This document shows, in pieces, positions 1-14,868 of a DNA stretch of 64,000 nt (positions within the stretch are counted from its first letter, which is position 1; each line of letters opens with the position of its first letter). Location: positions 286,501 to 350,500 of the forward strand of contig NW_023501092.1 of the NCBI RefSeq assembly GCF_014066305.1. Direction: 5' to 3'. The translations under genes were made by a program, and so were the position numbers. The DNA is from Letharia columbiana (Eukaryota > Ascomycota > Lecanoromycetes > Lecanorales > Parmeliaceae). Under the pieces are notes generated by a model. That model was not told the DNA's origin. It made no database searches and saw only the letters and a program-made list of their open reading frames with translations.

Positions 1-1757
1 ATCTTCAATCTCGATATTTTTATCTTATTGAATATCTTTATAAATAAAGCTATTGACGATATAAGAACGTAGAGATAATAGAGATTTTATACTCTCGTAG
101 ATTATCTTAATAAGCTTTCGTAAGAAAAATTTATATTTATAAGTTATTCGAATTCTTATTCGATTTATAGGCGCGTTTTATAGTTCGATTATATTCTATT
201 CATATAGATCGACGTTAAGTGCCATCTCTTTTTTAGTAATCTTCTTATTAATAATATAGATCGTATTTAGATTTTTACTTTTAATCTAGTTTATACTAAG
301 ATCGTTTATAGTTATTATTTAGCTTATGATATTTTAGAGTCTAAAAATCTAAGATTTTATATTTCGCATTGAAATCATTAGCTATATATCTATTCGAATG
401 AGAAGTTCTCGCTAATAAAGGGGATATAAAGAGATCGTTATTAGAAGAATAAATTTATATATTTTTCGGTAATTAGAAAGATAATTAGAATTCTATTCTA
501 TATCGAGTATCTTAATTCTCTTCTATCTAAGTAAAGTACTTTTAATTATCTTATTCTTATTATTTACGCACTTCCTCTTATTATATATCGACGTATTATT
601 CGTATAAGCTTTATATTCTTAATTATTAATATAATTCTTTTATTATAAATAGTATAGAGGTTATTAACTATATAATTTATTAATAGAATAATAACTTAAT
701 AGAAAGCTAATATACGATGAAATTTCGATATTAGAGCCGCTTCGATAGCTTCTTATAACGCATTTAATATAGAAGTCTGAATTTATATAGTACGATAAGG
801 TGGTAATATTATATTAATAATCTCCTATACTATATAGACGAAAGGTCTTTTTAGAAGAAGTAAATTAGTTGATTTTTAATATCTTTTAATCTCCCGTAAA
901 GTAATAGCTAAAATATTATTAATTATATATATATATTACTTATTAATATATTATATTACTATATTTACTTTCTTACTTTTAATATTAATTTTTAATCTTT
1001 ATAAGTGAAGATCTCGATATATTTTTTTTTATAGTCTTTATATCGAAAGCGCGAATAACTAAAGGCTTACCTCGTTTGATTTTTTTCGCGATTATCTTTT
1101 TACGATTAGAAGACTTTAAGATTTTTTTCGACTTAAAGCCTTAATATAAAGATTAAATAAGCGATTATTCGGCTAATTATTTATATCGTTAAGAAGATTA
1201 TTAAGATTTATATTATCTTTTAAATAGGTCGACTTAGTATATAGATCGACGTCGCTATCTCTATATAACGATAATGTAATAAGATCGCTATCGGGATTAA
1301 TAATTGTTGGTAATATATTATTATTAAGTTAGATTAAGGCGGATAAGATAAAATAATTACAATATAAAATGTCGATAAGAGAAAATATTTAAGATACTAA
1401 AAAAGAAAGAAAGAGAGAATTTCTACTTATAGCTTTAATATTTTAAACTCTATCTAGCGTTATACTAGCGAAGTTTATCGAATTTAATCTATTAAATAAC
1501 GTTATATAATATAATAATTATACTTTTAATTATTATTATAATTATATTAGTTAACTCTAAAGAAATTAATCTTTTAATTAGAAGATTTATATCTAGGTAT
1601 TTAATAACTATATATTAGAATATACTTACTTTAAATTCTAGATATAAATATCTTTACTTTTAGACGAGATAAAGAAGCTATAGATTTGAGATTGAATATT
1701 ACTAAGGGTCGCCTACTATTTTCTATCGTATTTTAGCTATTTACGATTATTAATATA

Positions 1758-2217
1758 CTCGCTAATAAGAAAGGCGTGCTGTTGCTATGCGAATTTGATC
1801 GCGATATTAATAGTGATTATAAGAATTAAAGCTATCGGATATAGAGATACTCGTTAATAAGAAAGGCGTACTATTACTATACGAATTTGGTTGCGATATT
1901 AATAGTAATTGTGGGAATTAAAGCTGTCGGATGTAGAGATACTCGTCAATAAGAAAGGCGTGCTATTACTATACGAATTTAATTGCGATATTAATAGTAA
2001 CTATAGAAACTAAAGCTATTAAACGTAGGGATACTCGTTAATGAGAAAAGCGTGCTATTACTATACGAATTTGGTCGCGATATTAGTAGTAATTATAGAA
2101 ATTAAAGCTATCGAATATAAAGATACCCGTTAATAAGAAAGGTGTGCTATTATTATACGAATTTAATCGCGATACTAGTAGTAATTATAGAAATTAAAGC
2201 TATTGAGCGTAGGGATA
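1758..2217. repeat. Minisatellite, five tandem 92-bp units
   Basis: Five head-to-tail units of exactly 92 bp start at 1758, 1850, 1942, 2034 and 2126. Each opens with a variant of CTCGTTAATAAGAAAGG and ends with a variant of GTAGGGATA. Units differ from each other mainly by C/T and G/A changes, so the array was duplicated first and mutated by RIP afterwards, or the two alternated. No unit has an open frame across the array. There are no spacers, so this is a plain tandem repeat. Confidence 0.95.
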
Positions 2218-5200
2218 TAATCTTTAATTTAATATAGATTTTAGAATAAAAAGCCTCTTTTATTAGAGTAATGGCATTTTTATAGATATATATTTATATT
2301 TAAATCGATTTAAGAAGTTTTATTCTATAAATATAAAATATATAAAGTTATTAGATTAAGTATAATAGCTAAATATTATTAATTAAGCGTAATAAATAGA
2401 ATAATAATTAGAATATCTTATTCTTAACTTAGAATAGTTTTTCTTTTATTTATTATATATTTTCTTTTTATAAAAACTACGTCTAGACTTTAATAATACT
2501 ATATTATTATTTATAAACTTATATCTTATCGTAATTATCTAAGAAGCTATATATCTTTCGATTATAAAGTAATTTTTTTTATATAAAATATATATAATTA
2601 AGCCGCTAGGTATTAGTTAGTAATTTTCTTTATTTATAATTATTAAAGAGTAAGTTATATTATTAAAATCGCTCGCTAATTTTATTTTTATAGTTTCTTA
2701 AAGTATTTATAGTATAGAGATTTAAATTCGAAGCGAATTAATTGATTTTGAAGTTATATAAATTAAGATCTTCTTTATTACTTAAATAAATATAATTTAA
2801 GAAATAATTAAGTTCGTTAATCTCTATTATTTACGAATTTTCTTTAATATATAGACTTTTAAGTCTAATTAGTAATAATATAATTAGCGTATATAATTAA
2901 TTTATTATTTAATTTAGATATATGTAATCGATATAATTACGCATTTTTCTTATTTATAACTATACTTTTTAAACTTCGCGTATAATCTTCTAATCTTTAT
3001 CTTCGCGAAGTCTTATTTTTATTTCACTTTGATGATTTAGATGAGCTTAAATTAATAGTTAATAAATTATTAGTAATTTCTTAAATTTTCGCGATTGTCG
3101 AGTTAATAACTTTGATAGATAATAATATTATATATTAACGAATTATAATTAATATTATAATTAATTATCGCATTAAGAGATATAGCGCTATTAGACGTAT
3201 ATTTACTTTATGAAAATAATATCGTTAATCTAGTTTAATTATAGGGTATAGGGAAAATAATTTTATTTTCTTTAGATATAGATAGTATTATAATAAACGA
3301 GCGTATTATAATATAAATACTATAATAATAGAAAGAATTTTTAAGAAAGAAGAGGGTGGATTAGAAAAGAATAATATTAAGTATTTATTATTGAGCTAAC
3401 TACTATTATATAATTAAAATCTTATTAGAATAAAATGCTATTTAAAGATAGATTAAATTTAAATGTTAATTAGAAAGCTAACTAGAAAAAGAAGTTAATT
3501 TCTTTTTATTAATATATATTGTAGAGCTATATATAAGCGCTTTTTTTTATATTTTAAATATACTTTAGATATCTATAGCTGTATATATACGCCCTCTCTC
3601 ATATTCTATATATATTTCGTATATTTCGATATTCTTTATATACGCGATATATTTATTAAAGATAATCTTATTAATTTAATTAATTTCTATTTAATTTCAC
3701 GTTTACTAGTTATAAGAAGAGCTCTTTATTTTAATATTATAACTTTATTAATTCGTTATTTTTAGATATCGAGTCGTATATAGCTTATAATTAATTTACT
3801 TACTCTCTTCTCTTCTTCTATTATAAAGATAGAAGAAGATATTATTTCTTTTTCGCCTTCACCTATAACGAACTAGTTATTATTTTTATAAAATTAAAGA
3901 TATCGACTTAAAGACGATATCGTTTAATTAAAAGTGGAGAATATAATACTTTAATATTTTAACGCTTAAGTAAAAGATATTATAATATTACTCGAATAAG
4001 AGAGAGTCGTATTAATAAGAAAGATATTAATATTTAAAAATAGTTTTAGCGTGATAAAAGGTTTAATTCTTATATATAGGAGATTTAGATAATAACTAGT
4101 TTAACTAATTAAATTATTAGAGCGTTTAAGCTAGATTTTAATTCTATATTAATATCTAATAAAATAAGTTTAATAGTTTTAAGATATTAATATACGCTTT
4201 TATTAGTATAGCTAGCGATTAGAATATTAATTAAATAAATATAATTTCTAATTCTAATAATTAAAATAATATAATAGCGAACGAGTATTAGTGTTAAAGC
4301 GAATAGAGTATATATTATATTAAGTAGAAAAGCGTTAATAGCTAAGCTAATTAGAGTTTTAAATTAATAAAATTAAATATTAATTCTATATTAGCGTTAT
4401 TATATACTCTTAAATATATAGCTACTAATTATAACGCTAATTAGAAAAAGTTAGTCTTTAATTTAAAATATCGAAAATAATATAGCGATATATTGTTAAA
4501 GCGGTATAAGTTTTTATTATAGCGAGAAGATAGGATTTATATATTAAATATTAATCTCGTTTTATTTCTAATATTTTATTTATTTACGTATCTCTTTTAA
4601 TTTCTCTTTAAACATCTTAATCTTAAGATATTAATTAGATCTCTATCTAGCGTAGACTTAGCTTTCTTAATCGACAATACTTAGTATAAGATATTAATAA
4701 GTATATTTCAATATAAAAATAGTAATAAATCTTACTTTCTTTTTAATATTAATAATAAGAAATAATAAATATAGTAGTGAATAAAGATAGTATAGATTAT
4801 ATAGAATTAGTTTAAATCTAATAGCGATCGTTAGCCTATCTATTAGAGTTTAGAAACTAGGAAATTCTAGAAGTAAATATAATTTAACGAATGTGCGCTT
4901 ATCGGTTTCGGGGAGCTATATATTATTTGTTATTACTGCAATGAGATTCTGATTTATCTATCTATAGATTATGAAATAAGTAATATAAAAGTATATATTA
5001 AGTTTAAGGGATATATTAAGAAATCTAATTTAAGTAGTTTATAATAAATGAATCTAGTCGATAATTATAAAAATTAGGTATATTTCTAAATTAGATGATA
5101 TAGATTATTAATAAATAGAACGATAAATAGAATATCTAGCTTACTATTTACTCTAGAAAAGATAATATTAAGATTCTCTTATAACACTAGAAGGCTAAAA

Positions 5201-5799
5201 GCTTATATGTAAAGACTTTTCGAAATAATTTCGTCGCTAGATTGTAAATATTGATATTCTATTTACGGTCGCTAATAATTCTAAGATATTATAACTCTTA
5301 CGCTATTTTAATCTTAATATATAATTAGAGTTAATATTTACTATAAAGAATCGATTAATAAGAAAAGCTATAGAGCTAGAGATAGAATTATTAAAGAATT
5401 TATTAGTCGATAATATTAAAGTTTCTCTAGTTCTGAATTATTAATTATTTTATAATTGTTAATTATTTATAGTAATCTTAGCCTTTTTTATTAATATTAA
5501 TTAATAATAGTATAAGATTCTTATAGGCTTTAAGTATATCGAAGGTAAATATATTAATTAGAAACTTATAAGTATTATTAATTTAATTCTCGTAAAATAT
5601 AAGATTTAAATTTATATATTTAGATTTATAATTAATAACGCTAGTAATAATAGTATACTCTTCGATAATTTAGTTACTTATCTTTCTATTTTTATAATAA
5701 ATAATCCGCTTAATATTAGAGAATTTGAGTTTTTAAATTATCTATAATATATTCTCTATATAGCGTACGTTATTTAATTAATCTTAAAAGAATTTCTAG

Positions 5800-7100
5800 A
5801 TAATATTAAGGTTATTTTGATAAATAAGAAATTTTAGAGGAGCTAGAATAATAAAGAAAATAAGAATTAAATTTAGATAAGTATAGTCGATCTATCAATA
5901 ACTCTAGTAAAGATATAATATTTTTTATTATTATTCTAATTATTATATTATTAATTATATTAAAATTTGAAAAATTACTATATATATTAATACTAGCGAT
6001 TAGCGTAAAGAGATCTTTTTTATATTATAAGTTAAACGATTTTAAGATAAAAATGTTTTAATATTAGATAAATGTTAATCTTCTAAAGAGAAGTAATATT
6101 ATTAGAGATATTCTTTTAAGCTCTTTTAGGATATTAAGACTCGCTAGAATTTAACTTATTAGATATTAATCCGCGCTTTACTTCTTTATATTAATATTAT
6201 ACGCTTTTTAGAGAATAGATTAACTATCTACTTAAGATTAAGTGATAAGAAATAATTATAGATAAAAATTATAGTCTAGGTATCTAAATAATTTTCGATT
6301 AATTTCTAATAGATTTAATATTTGATTTAGCTTATTAGATTTTTTTATAAATTTATAAAGTTAATAAGTAGAGAAAAGGAGGTTATAATTTACTACGTCT
6401 TTAATATTTATAATTATTTATTTAACTATATAGATAAAAAGCTCGAAAAATTAAGAAGAAAGAGGGTTTCTTAGAAAAAAGAACTTTTTAAAGCTTTTAA
6501 GGCGGCTCGCGAGAAATTAACTATTTATTATAATCGAATTTAATTAGATTTAGATTATCTATATAAATAAGCTACGCTTTTATATTTAAGTTATAATAAT
6601 ATAAAGTTAAAGAAATTAAATTAAAAGATTAATATTAGAGAGAAGCTATAGGCGAAGGTATATTAAAAAGCGCTTAGAAAGATATTTTAAAATTATTAAA
6701 ATATTAATATAAATAGTTAATTATAAAAAGTTAAGCGAATAAGTTAGTTAAATAAAAATACGCTCGATTAAGTAATAAAATCTAAAATTAAGAATTTAGA
6801 TAATAAGAATAAGTATAATTAGCTTTAGTGATATAGAAGAAATAATAAGTCTTCTAATTATTATTCTAATTATGATTTTACTTCTAATCTTTATAAAGCT
6901 TCTTTTAATAATTTAGCGAATCTCTTAATTCTAAAGTAATAAAAGAAATTAAAGTTTAAATACGCTGTAGTCGCTTAAATAGCTTGTGATATTCTTTATT
7001 CTCTTGCGGAGGCTATTACGTGTGAGCGGTATTTTTTAATAGTTAAAAGATATTATAGTGCTTAGAAGTATTATTTATTAGCGATATTTCGTACTCTAAT
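5800..7100 (+). pseudogene. Possible hAT-type transposase relic
   Basis: Reading + strand triplets through stop codons around 6,390-6,620 gives a stretch resembling the C-terminal half of fungal hAT transposases: a residue run like IYNYLFNYIDKKLEKLRRKR, then KAAREKL, then a tyrosine pair and an LDYLYK-like segment. That matches the usual order of a helical part followed by the start of the dimerisation region. Most glutamine and tryptophan positions appear as stops, as RIP would produce. Terminal inverted repeats were not found. The family assignment rests on memory of the pattern and is tentative. Confidence 0.35.
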
Positions 7101-7779
7101 AATAATTCTTTATATAAAATATCGAGAAAATAAGCTTAAATAAATTAAATTTAATCTTAAAGAAGATCTTAGTATATTGAATTAGATTAAAAGAACTAAT
7201 AGTGCTTTATATAAAAACTTAGTTGACGTTCGTAATAATTATATTAACGAAGATAATAAGCTTATAAAAAGTATTTCGATAAGTTTAATATTTATAAATT
7301 TATTAAGATATATTATTAATACTTTATGATATATAGAGAGGTAATCGATAGGCTTATAGTTAGAGAGAGTTAGTAATAATAGATTTAGTTTTAAAGAAGA
7401 GATTTAAGATAACTTGGGAAGCGAATTTATTTATAAATAGTTAATAAGTTTAATTAGATAGAGGTAGATTTAGAATATTTAAAAGAATCGAGATAGAGTA
7501 GAATAAAAGAGTGAATTAGGGTTTAAGAGAAGAATAAATATAAAGTTTATTAAGCTTATCTAACGCGTTAAGACAAATATATAAATAAAGATAATTATAG
7601 AATTTTATTCTTATAATATTTAAAGATTTAAAATTTAGAATATTCTTTTATATTATAATTTTAAGAAGAAGAATAGAGACGCTTATAGTTCTAATTATTA
7701 TTCTAATTATTAATATTAATAAAAAGATAAATAGCTATATTAAATTACTCTTTATATTCCCTCTCTCTTAATAAAGAAG

Positions 7780-8050
7780 AATAAATATATTCTATATATC
7801 TTAGTCGGATTATTCTATAAATATAGAAATCTTAGTGGAGATATTCTATACATATATTATTTCATAGTATGATTCCATAGATATATTATACCGTGGGATA
7901 TCCCGCTAAGATCTCGAATTCATATTAGAAAAATGGAATGGTATTCGACCCTACTCATATTATACCCGGGTACGATATAATATTACTTAATATGAAATAT
8001 TTTATGAGATATATTATACCTTTTCGGTTAGTAGATCTAGAACCTTAATT
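7780..8050. other. Less mutated island inside the RIP block
   Basis: This short stretch keeps more G+C than its surroundings and contains several imperfect copies of an ATATATTATACC-like motif, around 7,870-7,890, 7,955-7,965 and 8,010-8,022. It could be the end or LTR of a degraded element between the relic to its left and the gypsy relic to its right. No gene is visible. Confidence 0.35.
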
Positions 8051-8899
8051 AATTTCTCTTTTAAATATCTAGATGTACGTTTCTTCTTAATTGATAATAG
8101 TCGTAAGTCTTTTATTAATTATATCTTAAGGCTATTAACTTTTCGCTATAGAGAAGTTATATCTTTCTAAAAATCTTAGATTAATTAGTTTATCTTCTTA
8201 ATTATTTTATAAATCTAATATAAATCGTTTATAGCTAGATTCTTTTTTATTATAGCGGCGTAATATCAAGTAATAATCTTTCGAAAATTATTTCGCTTCT
8301 AATGAATTTTATTTAATATAGTTATAAATTCGTCGAGTTAATACTTAGTCTAATATTATAATTATAAATTATTAGTAATATCTTAAGATATATTTATCGA
8401 GTCTATCTCGTTAGAGGCATTATCTAATAGAACTAATATTTATTAAAACTTAATTTACTCTAATAGAGTCTTAATTTAATTTATTCTTTCGATATTAAAC
8501 TTCGTTATAGGAAAGAAAAAGAAAGGTTTAAAATAAAGTAGAGAGAAGTTTAAATACTTCGAAAGAATAGGTGTTAAGAATATTAGATATACTAGAGAAT
8601 AATAAAGCCTCTCTAAGGCGTATCGAAATTATTCGATATTAAGAATAAAAAAATTTCACTATAAAGCTTAAGATAAGATTATTTCTTTGCGGGGGTTTAA
8701 TACACTTATTTCTTAATTATTTAAGGCGTTAAGAAGACTGTAAGTGCTTTAAATAATAGTCTTTTAAGTGCACTTACTCCGCTTAGAGGGTCTCTTATCT
8801 TATAGAGAAGTTATATATAAAGAAATTTCGAAGAATAGTATCTTTAATTAGCTGTAACTCGGCCGTTTCTTATCTAATTAAGATCTCGTTAAAACTCTA

Positions 8900-11800
8900 G
8901 ATATTATAATATATAAAGTTATAAGTAATACTACTAGTATATATTTTAAATATGAAAATGTGAGATGATATTAACTATTTCTTTCGATTCGCTAGCCATA
9001 CGAATGGTCTAATATCTTCAGTAGATCTATCTCTATTTATTAATAATAGCGATTTTATCTAAGATAATTAGTTCTTTAGAATAGAATAGAAATTCAAGGC
9101 TAATAGCGATTATTATCTTATTAAGAACTTTAAGATAGTTTATATAGTCTTATAACTCGGCGATAAAACTATATAATATACGATATATAGAAGACTTCGA
9201 AATTTCACTAACTCGTATTAATCTTTTACTAAGATTATAAATAAGTTAATCGATATCTACGAGAACTTAAATCGACGTAATAATGTATTACGTGATATCT
9301 ATACTCTATAATAAGAGACTTAACCCTTTATCGACTTTTATTTAAACTTTATTTAACTAGATATTATCCTTAGCTATAATAAAACTCTTATACTAGAGAA
9401 CTATCTTTCTAAGAAACTAAGAAAGAAATTAAAGAAGGTATAATAGGTCGTAAGAGGTTTTACTATCTTAAAGACTATAAAAGAATATCTTCGAAAGCTA
9501 GATAACTTATAACGTGCTAACTATAAGAATTTTAAGTTTATAAAGATCGCTATTAAGTTAACTATAATATAAATATTAACGATAATATCCGCGATTAATA
9601 TACGTCTTATATTTATTATCGAGTCTAGCTTAAATATAATTACTACGCCTCTAAATATTATAATTAATATAAAGTCGAGGAAATTAATATACTATAACTA
9701 TGATAAGAAAGATTATTATCGAAAGAACTATATAATATCTATCTAAATCGAGGTCGATAAAAAGGCCTTTAAGGAAGTATAACTTCACGCGTTAAAAATA
9801 AACGAAGAATTCGAAATCGATAACGTCGATATCACGGATAGCGACGATTCTTTCTTAGATTCGAGAAACGAATAGCCTCTTTTAAAGTTACGATAAGAAA
9901 TACTTATAAAGTATATCTAATAGATACTCTTAATAACGCCTTAGCATATCGTCCTTTTCGTATATAAGTTACGCTTTCTTTATAAGAGAGAATTTATTTA
10001 CTTAAGGACTCTCTTATAAATAGTAGATATATCGAAGCTTATATAGTTATAAACGAGTTCTTAATCTTAGCGATATATAAGGCCTTATATCTAGAACTAC
10101 TTTCACTATTATAATCTAAATCACTAAGAGATTATAACGACTAGATCGCAAAACGACTAATTATATACTATTTACTTTCTATAATAATAATAAAAGACTA
10201 TTAAGAAGAAATATATTTAATATTAATTATATTATTAAAATACGATATAATAGTTAGAAAACTATAAATGAATAAATACGAGATAATTCTTAATATATTA
10301 TAAGATAAGATACTCTTTCTATCCGATCGATATAATTATAATAATAATCAAATATTAATAATAAACGATCTCTCCTTCCTATCAACTCCGGAGCTCCAAC
10401 CACCCATATCACCCACCCCTCCACCTATCATACTAAAACGATAAAGCTCTCCCCCACCTATCTGCGATAACGAGATCGATTCGAATATCTTCTTATTAAA
10501 TAAGAACGAGAATAGCAAGAAGTCTAAGTTTATTAATATCGCTGAGATTAATATAGCGGCTTACTATTAACTAGCCCGTGAAAAAGATAATAAGCTATTT
10601 ATATTAATAATAAATGAGATCTATAACACGTCGCCTATATCATATACGCCTTCCCCTATTTAAACACCTCGCGAAACTTATATATCGGTTAATAAATCGT
10701 ATCCCTACGACTTAGAAAAGAAATATAAGAGATATTATAGTTTTAACTACTTTATTTAAATTAATAGCGCTAACGAGGTTAATTCTAAGAAGGTAAAACG
10801 TAAGCTATCTACGAAGTATTACGACTATCTCGATATTTTTAATAGAATTAAGATAAATATACTTTCCCTATATCGTTCTTATAACTATAAACTTAAATTT
10901 AACAATAACTTCGATAAAATAAAACTTCTAAAAAGTAAAATCTATTTAATATTAGGATATAAATTAAAATAAATAAAGAAGTATCTAAATGAATATCTGA
11001 AGAAGGGATTTATAACATTAAGCTATACACTATTTACCTTACTCGTCTTATTCGCGAAAAAGTTAAATGAAAGGTTACGTTTTTATATGGACTATCGAAA
11101 GCTAAACGCTATTATTAAAAGAAATTAATACTTAATCTTACTAATAGATAAGATTTTAATAAGAATTTAGAGATATAAATATCTTACTTAATTAGATATT
11201 ATAGCCGCGTTTAATAAATTACATATATATCTCAATAGCGAGAATTTTATTACTTTTATTATCTTTCTTAAAGTATATAAGTATCGAGTTCTCCCCTTCG
11301 ATCTAATTAACGGCTTGACTATATATTAATAATATATAAATAATATTCTATTTAAATATCTAAACGACTTCTACTAGGTCTATCTCGATAATATACTTAT
11401 TTATAGTAAGATAAAAAAGAAATACGTTTAATATATTAGATAAATCCTTTAGAAATTAAGAAACGCCGGCCTTTAGATAAATATTCTTAAGTGCGAATTT
11501 CATATTTAGAAAATTAAGTTTCTAGATCTACTAGTATCTATAGACGGGTTATAAATAAACTCTATTAAGATCTAGACTATTATTAAGTAAATTATATCTA
11601 CTAATCTTAAAGAGATATAGACCTTTATCGAATTTTATAATTTTTATCGACGATTTATTAGAGACTTCTCTAAAATAGTTAAATTCATAATAAAACTTAC
11701 GGTAAAGGAGGTTATATTTAATTGGTCTCTAGTATATTAAGAGATCTTCTATTTTCTTAAAGTCGTCGTTATTAAAGCTTTAGTTCTATATTATTTTAAT

Positions 11801-13860
11801 AGAATAAAGAAGATTATTCTAGAGACTAACTCTTTCAACTATATTAACGAAGATATTCTTTCTTAATATAACGATAAGGAAGTACTTTACCCGATAGCCT
11901 TCTATAGTAAAAATCTAACCTCGATCGAGTATAATTACTAGATCTACGATAAGGAATTACTAATAATTATTCGCTATCTAGAATACTAGCGCCCTAAACT
12001 AGAATATACGAATATCTCTATTAGAATCTTTATCGATTATAAAGAACTAATATATTTTGCTAAGAGAAGAAATCTCAGCCGACGTTAGGCTCGATATTTA
12101 AATATATTATTAGAATTTAATATAAAGATTATTTATTAGTCTAAATCTTAGAATATTAAGATCGATATACTTATACGAATAGCTGAATATAAATTAATTA
12201 ATTTCGAGGATAAATGATTACGTTAATAGTATTAAATAATTCTTATCTCTAATTAATTGAAATTAGATGGCGAATATATCGATATATATATAATTAATAA
12301 TCTTATCTACTATAAAGTAGTAGAGATTAATAAAAAAGATAAATATTATATAGAAATCCGTGAGGCTATCGTCGAAAATAAGAATAAGTTTTAAGGGATT
12401 ACTCTTAGTAAATACTTCGTATAAAACGAGATGCTTTATTATAAGAATCGTTTATAAGTGTTCGATAATATATATATCGATATTATCTAAGAGGTATACG
12501 ATTAATTATTCTATAACTATCTCGAGATAGTATATATTTATAAACTACTTAAAAGAAAATATTATTAGCGAGATATAAGAGTTATCGTAACTATCTACAT
12601 TAAGAATTACTATATTTATTAAAGAACTAAGACGTCTCGCGATCGAGAGTATAGCTTATTATAGTCTCTATTAATCCTATAAAAATAATAATAAGATATA
12701 TTAGTCGACTTTATTATAGGCTTACTTATATTCGACGACTATAACGCTATTTAAATAGCGATTAATTAGCTTATTAAGAAATATTACTACGTAATCTATT
12801 TTGATATCGATAAAGGTATTATCGCTAAGAAGATAGTTAACTTATTACTTAAGAAAGTATTTCGCCTATATAGTCTATCGGCCTTAATAATATCGAATTA
12901 AAACCCTTAATTTATAGCTATTATATGAAAGTCTTTTTATAAGAGACTAGATATTATAGCTAAGCTATTAATAGCCTTTTATTCTAAAATCGATAAATAG
13001 ATTAAACGAGCGAATTAGAATATAGAGCGTTATTTTTAAATATACTATAATTATATATAGAACGACTAAGTAAGATAGCTATCTATTATCGAGTTCGCCG
13101 ATAATAATATTATTTTATCGACTATTAATATTCCATCTTTCCTCGCGAATAAGAAATTCTATTCTCGAATAACTTTCAGCTTAGATATTATTAACTATAA
13201 GATTATATATAAACGTCTTAATACTACTCGAACGAAGGATATTATAAATTATATAAAATAAGTTCTTAAGTATATTTAAAGTAATATAAATCGCGTTTAG
13301 AAGACTATAATTATATAAGTTAATAAGTATTAATAAAAGATTACTTTTTAAATAGACGATAAGGTCTTTCTAAATAGTAAGAATATTACCTTTAATCGTC
13401 TTTTCCGTAAATTAAATTATAAGAGACTTAATTTATTCGAGATTATAGGCCTTATAGAAATCTTATATCGTCTAGAACTTCCGCTAATTATAAGGATCTA
13501 CGACGTCTTTTATCTTAATCTCTTAAGTCTCGCGATAAATAACTCCTTATTAGGGCAGATAAATTCTTCGCTAAAGTATATTACTATTAATAATCGAATC
13601 GAATAGATTATTAAGAAAATACTTAATTTTAAATTAATTTATAATCGTCTTAAGTATAAAGTTAAATAAGAAGGTCTCGATAATAACCTTAACTGGTATA
13701 ATGCGAACGACGGTGAATTCGAAAATTGCTAGAATCTGGTGAACGACTTTTATAAGTGATATCTCGAAGAGCCTTATCTATGAAGGAACTAGGGCGAGGG
13801 GCCTTCAATAGCGATAGCGTCTCCGAGCCGAAACTATCTCGAATATCCTATTTTTAGTCG
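8900..13860 (+). mobile_element. RIP-destroyed Ty3/gypsy retroelement, gag-pol
   Basis: Reading triplets on the + strand through many stops recovers a gypsy polyprotein in the canonical order. A gag-like helical segment lies at about 9,180-9,560. A gag zinc knuckle at 9,690-9,731 keeps its spacing but has all metal ligands changed. Reverse transcriptase at about 11,070-11,560 shows DYRKLNA and a mutated YxDD at 11,381-11,392. RNase H lies at about 11,800-12,100, and integrase at about 12,540-13,300 includes a KTSRDREY-like segment. A chromodomain-like end at about 13,640-13,780 reads KVK*EGL, then WYNANDGEFENC. The order RT, RNase H, integrase, chromodomain-like tail points to a chromovirus-type element. 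Stops replace Gln and Trp codons, as C-to-T and G-to-A changes predict. A proline-rich piece near 10,375-10,470 kept its cytosines because they are not followed by A. Confidence 0.88.
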
Positions 13861-14868
13861 AATTAAAACCGTTCGATATCTTTATAATAGCCTTATTTTT
13901 TTCAAAATCGAGAATTAATCTCTTAGATCTATATTAATTAGAAATTATCTTATATATAGTCTTTCGCGTAGGCCTCCGTTACTAATATAACTCTAAAGAT
14001 CTTTCGAAGCTATACTAGTATATACATAGACTATATTATCGCTATTACGAAATATAATTAATATTAGCGAAATAATATATTATAGAGAAGATTATATTAA
14101 AGTTATTTAATATTAAATTAGAGTTTTTAGCGTTTACGGCTCGATTCGGTTTAGAAGCTCTTAATTAATTATATCGTATTATTCTATAGATATTCTATTC
14201 GCTTAAATACGAATTCGGAAATTACTATTATTTACCCCTACGTCTATAGATATAATTTTCGCTATATTATATCGATTTTCTTTCGACTAGGTCTTCTATA
14301 TACGTATATACTCTAGCTAGCGACGTCGCTATAGCGTAAATATAAAAAGCTACTATTATCTTTAATACCTCTAATAAAGAAAGGTACGATGCTAGAGTTC
14401 CCGAATACGATTATTTCTTTACTACTTTTATTATTTTTCAGGCGTTAAGCGTATATGTATATCTATTTTTCTATCTTTCTACTTATTAATTATAGAATAT
14501 AATTTAACGAAGAGAGAGAATAGTATTATAAGCGTACTCTTAATATACTTCTTAGCTCTATAACTAGCGGGCCTTAACGAAGACATCTTCTATTATATTA
14601 TATCTTCTTCTTATCTATATAATTCGATATCTTAGTTATCTTATTTAATATATCTATATTAATATTACATCTATATCGATTCTAATAAGACTTCGACGTC
14701 GTATAAGATATTCTTATTTATTAATATCGCCGTTATTAATATCTAACTTTATATTAAAAGAATAAATTATCTCCGCTTCGCTCTTCGCTCTACTCTTCGC
14801 AAATTCGATCGCTATATAATTGCTTATATATATATATACTTACTTACTTATTTATCTGGCCGTCTAAA

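Noticed and set aside
1758..2217. Regular repeat array that could be taken for a CRISPR
   Set aside because: Units are contiguous 92-mers without spacers, in a fungal nuclear genome; it is a minisatellite.
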